Notes under the pieces: model-generated | Databases searched by the model: none | What the model saw: only the letters and a program-made list of their open reading frames with translations | Told to the model about the DNA's origin: nothing | Shown: in pieces, positions 33,726 through 41,237 of the stretch | Layout of the letters: each line of letters begins with the position of its first letter | How positions within the stretch are numbered: position 1 is the first letter of the stretch | DNA from: Symbiobacterium thermophilum | GTDB taxonomy: Bacteria > Bacillota > Sulfobacillia > DYFQ01 | DNA: 47,520 bases | Reading direction: 5' to 3' | NCBI GenBank assembly: GCA_020725105.1 | Contig: DYFQ01000002.1 | Location: 1 to 47,520 of the forward strand | Program-made: the position numbers and the translations under genes

Positions 33726-33968
33726 CTAGCGCCACTCCCGGACCAGCTTCTCCAGCCTGGCCCGGTCGAAGCCGACCACCGCCCGGTCCCCGAAGAAGGT
33801 CACGGGGGTGGACCGGTAGCCCAGTTCGATGAGGTCGTCCCGGAAGGACGGGTTGGCGTCCACGTCGCGCACCAGAAACTCCACGTCATGCTGGGAAAGA
33901 AACTCTTTCACCCGGTTGCACGGCACTCAGCCTGCCGAGGTGTAGACGATCACCTGCCGCTCGGCCAC
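33726..33968 (-). CDS. selenocysteine-containing glutaredoxin-like protein (U-x-x-C), UGA recoded
   Basis: Read through one in-frame UGA, this is an 80-residue glutaredoxin. It begins MAERQVIVYTSAGU, then VPC, KEFLSQHDVEFLVRDVD, the cis-proline loop YRSTPVTFFGDRAVVGF and a final helix. The UGA (33927-33929) falls exactly at the first redox Cys of the CxxC motif (residue 14), giving UVPC. The part before UGA supplies the first beta strand of the thioredoxin fold, which the fragment starting at the GTG after UGA (33926) would lack. The GTG at 33968 follows AAGGGGGG with good spacing. A SECIS-like hairpin lies 13 bases after the UGA, and the window also carries tRNA-Sec. Cytoplasmic thiol-disulfide or peroxide-linked reduction is likely; the partner is unknown. 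It leads the operon with the PHP gene. Confidence 0.88.
33891..33914 (-). promoter_or_regulatory. bacterial SECIS element of the selenoprotein
   Basis: Counting U of the UGA as 1, transcript positions 16-39 fold. G21-G25 (GAAAG) pair with C31-C35 (CUUUC) around the loop AGUUU. U20 is bulged, and G18-G19 pair with C36-C37 below it. A bulged U on the 5' side and a G followed by U in the apical loop are the features SelB recognises in the E. coli fdhF element. The distance from UGA is also similar. Confidence 0.75.
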
Positions 33969-34005
33969 GGCGGCACCCCCCTTTCCGGCGAATTCGTACG
34001 CCTGA

Positions 34006-34011
34006 ATTATA
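34006..34011 (-). promoter_or_regulatory. -10 element of the selenoprotein operon
   Basis: On the minus strand a perfect TATAAT lies 37 bases before the GTG start. The -35 region is GC-rich and unrecognisable, so an activator or an alternative contact may be needed. Confidence 0.5.
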
Positions 34012-34035
34012 ACCGGGACGCCCGCCCCAGGCGCG

Positions 34036-34167
34036 CTACTTGACGGCGGCGAACCGCCCTCCCCAGTGGGTCGGGGTCACGCGGCGGAAGCCCGTCTCGC
34101 CGAGCCACCGGACCAGCGTCCCGCAACCGGGCTGGGTGAGCGTGCAGGTTACCGCCTCGCGGGCCAT
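34036..34167 (-). pseudogene. possible C-terminal remnant of a small-molecule methyltransferase-like gene
   Basis: A 43-codon stretch reads MAREAVTCTLTQPGC, then LVRWLGETGFRRVTPTHWGG and RFAAVK before a stop. The phrase GFRRVTPTHWGGRFAAVK resembles the last beta hairpin of SAM-dependent methyltransferases. There is no ribosome site and no domain upstream in this or other frames. It may be a gene relic or a chance similarity. The surrounding 33969-34592 interval also holds the microprotein gene below and otherwise looks non-coding. Confidence 0.25.
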
Positions 34168-34286
34168 GTGTTCGCGGCCGGCGGCCCGCCCCCTGCCGCG
34201 GGCCGGTGGCTGCCACCACCCCGCCGGCCGCGGCCGGCCCGGTTGCCCCGCGGTTGCCTCATCTGGCCGCCGGGCGGAACCCGCAG

Positions 34287-34394
34287 TCAGAGGGTGAAAT
34301 AGCGGCGGTGGGTCTCGTGCCAGGTCTGCAGCCCCAGGGTCAGGGCCATGCCGGCCAGCATCCCGACGACCGCCCCGATGATGAAGGCCATCAT
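34287..34394 (-). CDS. 35-residue single-pass membrane microprotein
   Basis: A short frame encodes MMAFIIGAVVGMLAGMALTL followed by a polar tail ending HETHRRYFTL. The first 21 residues form one Gly/Ala-rich hydrophobic helix, as in tiny DUF3789-like membrane peptides. GGGAAGGA precedes the ATG at 34394 by about 8 bases; ATG at 34391 is equally possible. Codon third positions are strongly G/C, as in neighbouring genes. It stands alone in an otherwise empty interval. Function unknown; it could be a chance frame. Confidence 0.5.
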   Translation of the reverse strand: MMAFIIGAVVGMLAGMALTLGLQTWHETHRRYFTL

Positions 34395-34592
34395 CCCCGA
34401 TCCTTCCCGCTCGGCTGGCTCCCGGTCGCATCCGGCCAGCTTGGTGTCGTCTATTCAGAGTATTCGGCAACCAGGCGGCGCGCCTGAAGCCGCCCCGGCC
34501 AACCGGTCTGAAGGGCCGGGCGAACCCAGGAACCGGCCCCGGAGGCGGGGAACCCATCTGGCTCAAGACGCGCCTCGGGAGGAGGTCGTGCC

Positions 34593-35504
34593 GTGATTGT
34601 TGTCACCGGGGGCACCGGCTTCGTGGGAACCCACCTGACCCGGCGGCTGCTGGCCGAAGGCGAGGCGGTGCGGGTGCTGGCCCGCGACGCCGGCCGGGCG
34701 CAGGACCTGGCGTCCCGCGGGGCGGAGGTGGTCGTCGGAGACGTTACGGAGCCCGGGAGCCTCACCGGAGCCTTTGCCGGGGTAGAGACAGTGTTCCACC
34801 TGGTGGCCATCATCCGCGAGCGGGGCCAGGCGACGTTTCAGAGGGTGAACGTGGAAGGCACCCGCAACGTGGTCCGGGCCTGCCGGGCGGCGGGGGTCCG
34901 GAGGTTGCTTCACCTGAGCGCGCTGGGTGTCCGCGACGACCCCGCCTACCGCTACATCTACTCCAAGTACCTCGGGGAACGGGCCGTCCGGGAAAGCGGC
35001 CTGGACTGGACCATCTTCCGGCCGTCGGTGATTTACGGCCCCGGTTTTGGCTTCTTCGACCGCCTGCTCCAGTCAATCCGCATGGCGCCGCCCCCCATCG
35101 TGCCCGTGCCGGGCTCGGGACGGGCCCGGTTCCAGCCCATCTGGGTGGGTGACGTGGTGGAGTGCGTGGTCCGGGCCCTGGCCAACCCCGGAAGCGTCGG
35201 GCAGACCTACGAACTGGGCGGACCGGAGCACCTGACCTATGAGGAGATGCTGGACCTCCTCATGGAAGTCCGCGGCATCCGCCGGATCAAGGTCCACGTC
35301 CCCCTGCCCCTCATCCGCCTGGCGGCCCCGGTGATGGGCCTGGCGATGGCGGACCCGCCCGTCAGCCCCGTGGAGCTGAAGCAACTGGACGTGGACAACG
35401 TGACCGACCTTGACGGCGTCCGGCGCCGGTTCGGCTTTGACCCCAGACCCCTACGGGAGGGCCTTGAGTACCTTCGCGCCCGGCGGCCCGACCTCAAGGC
35501 TTAG
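34593..35504 (+). CDS. NAD(P)-binding epimerase-like protein (extended SDR / NDUFA9-like)
   Basis: A 303-residue Rossmann-fold protein. It starts MIVVTGGTGFVGTHLTRRLL (dinucleotide motif TGGTGFVG at 5-12), followed by VVVGDVTEPGSL, VFHLVAIIRERGQ, NVEGTRNVVRACRAAGVRRL, the active-site pair Tyr121 and Lys125 in YIYSKYLGE, and IFRPSVIYGPG. This atypical extended SDR group includes NDUFA9-like and UDP-sugar or flavin-associated proteins, many acting as binding proteins rather than enzymes. The GTG start follows GGGAGGAGG. It is convergent with the oligopeptide permease gene, 8 bases apart. Substrate unknown. Confidence 0.88.
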   Translation: MIVVTGGTGFVGTHLTRRLLAEGEAVRVLARDAGRAQDLASRGAEVVVGDVTEPGSLTGAFAGVETVFHLVAIIRERGQATFQRVNVEGTRNVVRACRAAGVRRLLHLSALGVRDDPAYRYIYSKYLGERAVRESGLDWTIFRPSVIYGPGFGFFDRLLQSIRMAPPPIVPVPGSGRARFQPIWVGDVVECVVRALANPGSVGQTYELGGPEHLTYEEMLDLLMEVRGIRRIKVHVPLPLIRLAAPVMGLAMADPPVSPVELKQLDVDNVTDLDGVRRRFGFDPRPLREGLEYLRARRPDLKA

Positions 35505-35512
35505 GGCGCTCT

Positions 35513-36361
35513 TCACCGGCCGCGGAGCCGCGGGTCGAGCACGTCCCGGAGCCGGTCGCCGAGGAGGATGATTCCCAGTACCACCACGGTGATGGCCAGC
35601 CCCGGGAAGGTCGCCAGCCACCAGCTGGTGGCCACGTAGGCCCGGCCGGTGCTGAGCATCTGGCCCCAGGAGATGACGGGCGGCTGGATGCCGAGGCCCA
35701 GAAAGCTGAGGGCGGCCTCGGCGATGATGGTGTCCGCCACGTTCAGCGTGGCCAGCACGATGTAGGAAGGTAGCACGTTGGGCAGGACGTGCCGGGCCAG
35801 GATCACAAGGTCGCGCTGGCCCAGGGCCCGGGCGGCCTCTACGAAATCCCGGTGCCTGAGGGATAGGACCTCCGCCCTGATGACCCGGGCGTAGATGACC
35901 CAGTTGGTGACGCCCAGCACCAGGATGACGGTAAGGGTCCCGGGACCGATGACCCCTGCCAGGGACAACGCCAGGAGCAGCCCGGGAAAAGCGATGAAGG
36001 AGTCCACGATCCGCATGAGCACGGCGTCGGCCGGGTCGCCGAAGTAGCCCGCTGCCAGTCCCATGGTCACGCCGACGGCCCCGGCCACGAAGACGGCGCT
36101 GGTCCCGACCAGCACAGACACGCGGGCCCCGTGCAGGATCCGGCTCAGCATGTCCCGGCCCAGATTGTCGGTGCCCAACCAGTAGCGGTTGCCCTCGGCG
36201 TCCAGGCTTCCCGGCGGCAAGAGTCGCAACCGGGGTTGTTGGGCCGTGGGGCTGTGAGGCGAAATCGCGGGCGCCAGGGCCGCGGCCAGGAGAAAGGCCA
36301 CCACGACGACGGTTCCCGCCAACCCGGTGGGGCTGAAGACCATCTTTCGCATCGTGGTCAT
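35513..36361 (-). CDS. dppC: peptide/nickel-type ABC transporter permease (DppC/OppC)
   Basis: A 282-residue inner-membrane permease of the binding-protein-dependent type. It has an N-terminal helix, YWLGTDNLGRDMLSRILHGA, five more helices and the ATPase-contacting EAA loop EAARALGQRDLVILARHVLP. The family closing segment is ILLGDRLRDVLDPRLRGR. It forms the channel with the DppB-like protein encoded one base upstream. No DppD or DppF ATPase follows in this operon, so the transporter depends on ATPases encoded elsewhere. Substrate: peptides, nickel complexes or sugars. Confidence 0.93.
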   Translation of the reverse strand: MTTMRKMVFSPTGLAGTVVVVAFLLAAALAPAISPHSPTAQQPRLRLLPPGSLDAEGNRYWLGTDNLGRDMLSRILHGARVSVLVGTSAVFVAGAVGVTMGLAAGYFGDPADAVLMRIVDSFIAFPGLLLALSLAGVIGPGTLTVILVLGVTNWVIYARVIRAEVLSLRHRDFVEAARALGQRDLVILARHVLPNVLPSYIVLATLNVADTIIAEAALSFLGLGIQPPVISWGQMLSTGRAYVATSWWLATFPGLAITVVVLGIILLGDRLRDVLDPRLRGR

Positions 36362-36362
36362 G

Positions 36363-37289
36363 CTACCGTCTGGCCTCGTACTGGATCCGCGGGTCGATAA
36401 GGGTGTAGATGACGTCCACCGCCAGGTTGGCGGCGATCACCACCAGGGCGAAGACAAACACTCCCGCCTGGACCACCGCCATGTCGCGGCCGTAAAGCGC
36501 CTGGATCATCAGGCGGCCCATCCCGGGCCAGGAAAAGACCTGCTCGGTGATGATGGCACCGCCCAGCAGCCCCGCCGTCTGCAAGCCGAGCACGGTCACC
36601 ACCGGGAGCAGGGCGTTTCGGAGGGCATGCTTGTAGACGACCACCCGCTCGGGGAGCCCCTTGGCCCTGGCCGTCCGGACGTACTCCAGGCGCAGCACCT
36701 CCAGCATGCTGGAACGCATGAGCCGGGTGGCCACGGCCGCGGCGCCGGTCCCCAGGGTGACGGCGGGAAGAACCAGGTTTGCCGGTCCTTCCCGCCCGGA
36801 GACCGGCAGCCAGCCCAGGATCACGGCGAAGACCAGGATGAGCATGATCCCCACCCAGAAGTTGGGCATGGCCCGCCCCAGCACGGCCAGGCTGGTGACA
36901 CCCAGATCGACAAGGGAGTTCTGCCGCAACGCGCCGATGATGCCGGCCGGGATGGCGATCACGACCGCCAGGGCCATGCCGGCGGCGGCCAGTTCCAGGG
37001 TGGCCGGCAGCCGCTCCACGACCAGCGGCAGGGCGGGCAGGTTGAAGCGGAAGGAACGGCCGAAGTCGCCCCGCAACGCGTCGCGGAGAAAGTAGGCGTA
37101 CTGGACGTAGATGGGCCGGTCCAGCCCCAGCGCCTGGCGGAGCGCCTCGATCTCCTCCGCCGTGGCGTCCTCGGGCAACAGCAGCGCCGCCAGGTCGCCG
37201 CTGACCCGCATGAGGAAGAAGACGACCAGGCTCACGCCGATGAGGACCGGCACCACCTGGATCAGCCGCCGGGCCAGGTACCGATGCAC
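36363..37289 (-). CDS. dppB: peptide/nickel-type ABC transporter permease (DppB/OppB)
   Basis: A 308-residue permease with MHRYLARRLIQVVPVLIGVS at the start, EEIEALRQALGLDRPIYVQY, and the EAA-type loop EYVRTARAKGLPERVVVYKH, then GLLGGAIITEQVFSWPGMGR and DVIYTLIDPRIQYE. I chose GTG at 37289: it begins the family N-terminus and follows GGGGGG at suitable spacing. The frame is open further upstream, but only through the binding-protein gene on the same strand. A large hairpin separates it from the binding-protein gene. Confidence 0.93.
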   Translation of the reverse strand: MHRYLARRLIQVVPVLIGVSLVVFFLMRVSGDLAALLLPEDATAEEIEALRQALGLDRPIYVQYAYFLRDALRGDFGRSFRFNLPALPLVVERLPATLELAAAGMALAVVIAIPAGIIGALRQNSLVDLGVTSLAVLGRAMPNFWVGIMLILVFAVILGWLPVSGREGPANLVLPAVTLGTGAAAVATRLMRSSMLEVLRLEYVRTARAKGLPERVVVYKHALRNALLPVVTVLGLQTAGLLGGAIITEQVFSWPGMGRLMIQALYGRDMAVVQAGVFVFALVVIAANLAVDVIYTLIDPRIQYEARR

Positions 37290-37314
37290 CGCCGCGGTCC
37301 CCCCCGGTCTCGGC

Positions 37315-37359
37315 CGGCAGGGCAGGCGGGGCGGCCGGACCGCCCCGCCTGCCCTGCCG
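37315..37359 (-). terminator. perfect 20-bp stem-loop between the binding-protein and permease genes
   Basis: Arms 37315-37334 and 37340-37359 pair without mismatch around a five-base loop, all G/C-rich. It begins 7 bases after the binding-protein stop and ends 25 bases before the dppB start. There is no T-run, so it is more likely an mRNA 3' end stabiliser or partial terminator than a full stop. Confidence 0.85.
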
Positions 37360-37366
37360 CCTGGGA

Positions 37367-38932
37367 CTAAGGTCCCGTCCGGACGTCGAACATGGGCAGC
37401 ATCTCGTCGAGTCTGGGGCTGAACCGTACCCCTTCGCGGATGCCGTAGGCGTTGGCCACCTGGAACAGGAAGATCTGCGGCCGGTCCTCGGCGATGATCT
37501 CGGCGATCCGGTGGTAGAGCTCCCGCCGGACGTCCCGGTCCATCTCGACCTGGGCCTTCGCGATCATCTCGCTGACCTCCGGGTTGCAGTAGCCGTAACG
37601 CTGCTGGGCGGTCCGCTGGTCGCACTGGAGCGAGTTGAAGGCCAGGTCGGCGTCGAAGAGCGAGTTCCCGTATCCGATGAGGTGGAGGTCGCCGTGGGTG
37701 TTGGCCGTCCGCATGTCCGAGTAGGCGCTCCACTCGAAGAGCTCCAGCTTGACGCGAAAACCCACGGCTTCCAGCATGCCGGCGATCATCTCGGTGACCT
37801 CGGCGTCCTTCAGGTACCGGCCCCTGGGGCCCTGCAGGGTGATGGAGGGGCCGCCGCCGGCGAAGCCGGCCTCCGCCAGGAGGCTCCTGGCCCGTTCGGG
37901 GTCGTACAGGTAGGTGTTGTACAGCGCCGGGTTGGCACCAAAGTTGCCCGGTGTCACCCTGGTCCGCGTGGGAACGCCCGCCCCGCCGATCAGGGTGTCC
38001 ACGATGGCCTGGTTGTCGATGGCGTACTCCACGGCGGCCCGGACCCGCGGGTCGGAGGTGGCGTACTCGGGGTGTTGCCGCACTTCCAGCAGCATCACCC
38101 GGTTGGACATGGCCACCTCCAGCCGCACGCCCGGAGCCCGGCGCACCCGGTCCCAGTCCTCGGGCGGGACGTTGACGGCGACGTCCACCCCGCCGGTGAG
38201 CAGTTCGGCCACCCGGGTGGAATCCTCCGGGATGGCCCGGAAGACCAGTTCGTCAAGCCAGGGGCGGCCGCGCCAGTGATCCTCGAAGGCCTCCAGGATC
38301 AGCCGGTCGTCCTTCAGCCACTGCTTGACCTTGAACGGGCCGGTGCCCACCGGCTGCCGGGCGAACCCGTCCCAGCCGACTTCCTGGAGGTAACGACTGG
38401 GCAGCATCCCCGACCCGATCCGGGACAACCGGTTCAAAAGGACCGGCTGGGGCGCGTGGGTGACGATGTCGACGGTGTGGGAGTCGACGATCACCACTTC
38501 CTTGATCTGCCGGTAAGCGCCCCACTCGACCAGTTCCTTGTCGGTGGCCACCCGTTCCAGGGTCCACTTGACGTCCTCGGCCGTGAACTCGTCACCGTTG
38601 TGGAACTTCACTCCCCGCCGCAGGTAAAACCGCCAGGTGACGGGGTCGATGAGTTCCCACCGCTCCGCGAGGCCGGGCTCGAACTCGCCCTGGTCGTTGC
38701 GATAGACCAGGTAGTCGAAGACGTTCATGTGGACCGCCTCGGTGCCGGTGTGGTTGTGGTTGTGGATGTCCCAGCCCCGGATGTCGGTGCCCTGGGCCAC
38801 CACCAGCCGCTTCACGGGCGGCGGCCCCGGAGCCTGGGCCTCCGGCGCCGGCCGCTGGCACCCGGCGACCGTCAGGCCCGCGACGGCAGCCAGAAGCGAT
38901 AGAAACAAGGCCGTCCGCCTGGACGCTTGCAC
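37367..38932 (-). CDS. dppA: peptide/nickel-type ABC transporter substrate-binding lipoprotein (SBP family 5)
   Basis: A 521-residue family 5 solute-binding protein with a lipoprotein signal ending TVAGC (Cys25). It shows the family signature region FEPGLAERWELIDPVTWRFY, LRRGVKFHNGDEFTAEDVKW, QPVGTGPFKVKQW and AAVEYAIDNQAIVDTL. It binds peptides or metal complexes outside the membrane and feeds DppBC. The GTG start at 38932 follows AGGAGGGTG. It is the first gene of its operon; the 171 bases upstream show no gene and no clear promoter. Confidence 0.94.
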   Translation of the reverse strand: MQASRRTALFLSLLAAVAGLTVAGCQRPAPEAQAPGPPPVKRLVVAQGTDIRGWDIHNHNHTGTEAVHMNVFDYLVYRNDQGEFEPGLAERWELIDPVTWRFYLRRGVKFHNGDEFTAEDVKWTLERVATDKELVEWGAYRQIKEVVIVDSHTVDIVTHAPQPVLLNRLSRIGSGMLPSRYLQEVGWDGFARQPVGTGPFKVKQWLKDDRLILEAFEDHWRGRPWLDELVFRAIPEDSTRVAELLTGGVDVAVNVPPEDWDRVRRAPGVRLEVAMSNRVMLLEVRQHPEYATSDPRVRAAVEYAIDNQAIVDTLIGGAGVPTRTRVTPGNFGANPALYNTYLYDPERARSLLAEAGFAGGGPSITLQGPRGRYLKDAEVTEMIAGMLEAVGFRVKLELFEWSAYSDMRTANTHGDLHLIGYGNSLFDADLAFNSLQCDQRTAQQRYGYCNPEVSEMIAKAQVEMDRDVRRELYHRIAEIIAEDRPQIFLFQVANAYGIREGVRFSPRLDEMLPMFDVRTGP

Positions 38933-39103
38933 GGTTCACCCTCCTCATGCCTTCTCACCAGCTACCGACGATACGTGGTGCCGCCGCAGTCCGCCCGCCG
39001 CGTCACCCCCCGACGTGACCCTGGAAACAGCGGCCCGGTCGCGCCTCGGCCTGTTTCGACGAATGCCGGACGTGTCCTGCCGGCCGCCCCGCGTTCGACA
39101 CCC

Positions 39104-40399
39104 CTACTCTGACGCTGGGCTCCCCGCCCGCGCCGCGGGACCGGAGGAAGCAGCAGCTTCGGACTCGGGTGCCGTGTCGGCCGCGTTGAGCAGGCGGTAG
39201 GCCGGGTCCCGCCGGAGCGCCAGGCTGGCAACAACAACGACTCCGCCGGCGAGGCCCAGAGCGACGCCGGTCGACATGAAACTGGCCACCGCGCCGGCGG
39301 CCGCGTAGCCGACCAGGTTCGCCACCTGGATCAGGCTGTTGGTGGTGGCGAAGACCCGGCCACGCTTGTCGACGGGTGTGAGAACGCCGAACAGGGCGGA
39401 TACCGGAAGCTGGACAAACCCCAGGGCGAGCCCGAAGAGGCCCAGCATCGCCAGGAGCGGGTAGAAGCCGGGGTTGAAGATGAAGGCCGCAATCAGCAGT
39501 CCGGCCACGAGAAAGCCGTCAAAGATCATCCTGCCCCTGGGCCAGGCCGACCCGAACTGTCCGATCGCCAGAGTGGCGGCCAGCATCCCGAAAGCCTCGA
39601 CGCTTTGAATCAGCCCAAACTCGGCCGGGGGCAGCGCGAGGTCGTTGCGGACGTAGTTCAACAGGAGCAGGCCCGCCAGGCCCAGGCCGGCCGCCGCCGG
39701 CCCGAAGAAACGGACGAGAAACCACAGGCGCTGGTCCTGGCGAAGAAACCCGAGTCCTTCCCGCAGACTTGCCCAGTACTCGGCGGCCGAGGCCCGTCGC
39801 TGGGCCCGGGGTAACGGCGGGAACGGCACGGCCAGGGTGACGACGGCCGAAACCCCGAAGGTGGCGGCGTTTATCCCGAAGGCGGCCGCCGCGCCGAACA
39901 GGCCGATCAGCGCACCGCCGATGGCCGGCCCGATCAGGTTCAGGGCGTGAAAGGTGCTCTGGGAGAGGCTCACCGCGCTCAGGTATTGCTCCCGGCCGAC
40001 GATCTCCACGATGGCCGTGCTACGGGCCGGCATGAAGAACAGGCTCAGGGTGACGACGGCCACCGCCACCGCGTAGATCACCGTCAGCGGCGGGCCCAGC
40101 ATGAGGAGCAGGGCGCAAGCCGACCGCAGCAGGTCGGCGGCGATCATCACCCGTTTCTTGTCCCACCGGTCCACCAGCACCCCGATGAAGGGGCCAAGGA
40201 GCACCATGGGCACGGCCTGGCTCGCCATCAACAGGCTGAGGGCCACCGGGGACCTGGTCCGGTCGGTGATGAGGATGATCAGGGCGATCCGGGCGAGCGC
40301 GTCGCCGAAATTGGAGACGGCCTGGCCGAGCCAGAGGGCGACAAGACGGCGGTTCTTCAGGACCGGTCCGAAGCCCTGGCGCCGCCTTGAAGTCGCCAC
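39104..40399 (-). CDS. MFS exporter of the MFS_3 (EntS/MdfA-like) type
   Basis: A 431-residue major facilitator with about 12 helices. Characteristic pieces are RRLVALWLGQAVSNFGDALA, LLGPFIGVLVDRWDKKRVMI, FFMPARSTAIVEIVGREQYL and LNLIGPAIGGALIG, the pattern of MFS_3 exporters such as EntS and macrolide efflux proteins. It probably pumps out a drug or a small metabolite. The GTG start follows GGGGAGG. It is a single-gene unit with its own extended -10 promoter upstream. Confidence 0.9.
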   Translation of the reverse strand: MATSRRRQGFGPVLKNRRLVALWLGQAVSNFGDALARIALIILITDRTRSPVALSLLMASQAVPMVLLGPFIGVLVDRWDKKRVMIAADLLRSACALLLMLGPPLTVIYAVAVAVVTLSLFFMPARSTAIVEIVGREQYLSAVSLSQSTFHALNLIGPAIGGALIGLFGAAAAFGINAATFGVSAVVTLAVPFPPLPRAQRRASAAEYWASLREGLGFLRQDQRLWFLVRFFGPAAAGLGLAGLLLLNYVRNDLALPPAEFGLIQSVEAFGMLAATLAIGQFGSAWPRGRMIFDGFLVAGLLIAAFIFNPGFYPLLAMLGLFGLALGFVQLPVSALFGVLTPVDKRGRVFATTNSLIQVANLVGYAAAGAVASFMSTGVALGLAGGVVVVASLALRRDPAYRLLNAADTAPESEAAASSGPAARAGSPASE

Positions 40400-40453
40400 C
40401 GCCTGCCTCCCCTGCGGGAACCGGCCGCTGCCGGGTAGCCGGCACGTCTGCCG

Positions 40454-40459
40454 ATTCTA
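40454..40459 (-). promoter_or_regulatory. extended -10 promoter of the MFS_3 exporter
   Basis: On the minus strand TGG-TAGAAT lies 54 bases before the GTG start. The TGn extension offsets the lack of a clear -35. A short inverted repeat (AGCG...CGCT) overlaps the region just upstream. Confidence 0.4.
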
Positions 40460-40531
40460 CCAGCGACCGGCGGTTCCTGCCGCTGGCGACATCAATCGAC
40501 AAGCACGCCTGCCGGGTGGTGGTCCTTTGAG

Positions 40532-41237
40532 GTGGGGGTCGCCGCCGTCGGCCTCATGGTCAGCCGGTCGGTGGCCCAGGACCTGCTGGCCGAACGCCAA
40601 CTCTACCTCCGGACCCAGGCCACCATCGCCGCCACCATGGTGGCCGGCGCCTCTCCCGAGCGATCGGACGCGTCAAGGCAACGCCTCGCCGACCTGGCCC
40701 GGCAGATTCCCGGCCGGATCCTGATCCTGGACCCTCAGGGCCAGGTGGTCCTGGATTCCCTCGGGGACACGGAGCTACTCGGCCGGCGGCTCGAGTTGCC
40801 CGAGGTTGAGGCGGCCCTGGCCGGCCGCCACGCCACCGCCCCCCGGCAGAGTGCGGGCGGCTGGGTCGTGTACGCGGCGGCGCCGGTACCCGGCCCTCTG
40901 GAACCTGGTGGAGAACGCCATCAAGTACACCCCGGCCGGGGGATCGGTCCGGGTGAGCCTGTGGCAGGCTCCCGGCGAGGTCGGGTTTGACGTGGCCGAC
41001 TCCGGACCCGGCATCCCCGCCACCGAGCGGCAACGGGTCTTCGAACGGTTCTACCGTCCCGATCCGGCCCGCGCCCGGGGCACGGGCGGCTTCGGCCTGG
41101 GCCTGGCCATTGCCCGGGAGGCAGTGGTACTCCACGGTGGCTCCATCGGCGTCGAGGACCGGGCCGGTGGTGGCAGCCTGTTCCGGGTCCGCCTGCCCAG
41201 AAAGCCGGCGTCCCGGCGGCCGGTCTCCCGGCCGTGA
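40532..41237 (+). pseudogene. sensor histidine kinase with internal deletion and frameshift
   Basis: The 5' part (40532 to about 40890) encodes the extracytoplasmic sensor of a two-component kinase: RQLYLRTQATIAATMVAGAS, then RILILDPQGQVVLDSLGDTE and GGWVVYAAAPVP. A different frame then enters directly at the ATPase domain: LWNLVENAIKYTPAGGSVRV (N box), DSGPGIP (G1) and GGFGLGLAIA (G2), ending about 41237. The second membrane helix, HAMP and the phospho-accepting His domain are missing, and the start lacks a full first membrane helix. Such a protein could not signal. No response regulator lies beside it. The join near 40890 looks like a deletion. Confidence 0.8.

Noticed and set aside
33726-33926. 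A glutaredoxin starting at the GTG after the UGA
   Set aside because: It lacks the first beta strand and first redox residue of the fold and has no ribosome site; the upstream frame with UGA as Sec explains both.
34036-34566. A complete methyltransferase gene on the minus strand
   Set aside because: Only the last 43 codons resemble such a protein; the rest is Arg/Pro/Gly-rich with no SAM-binding motif. Kept only as a doubtful remnant.
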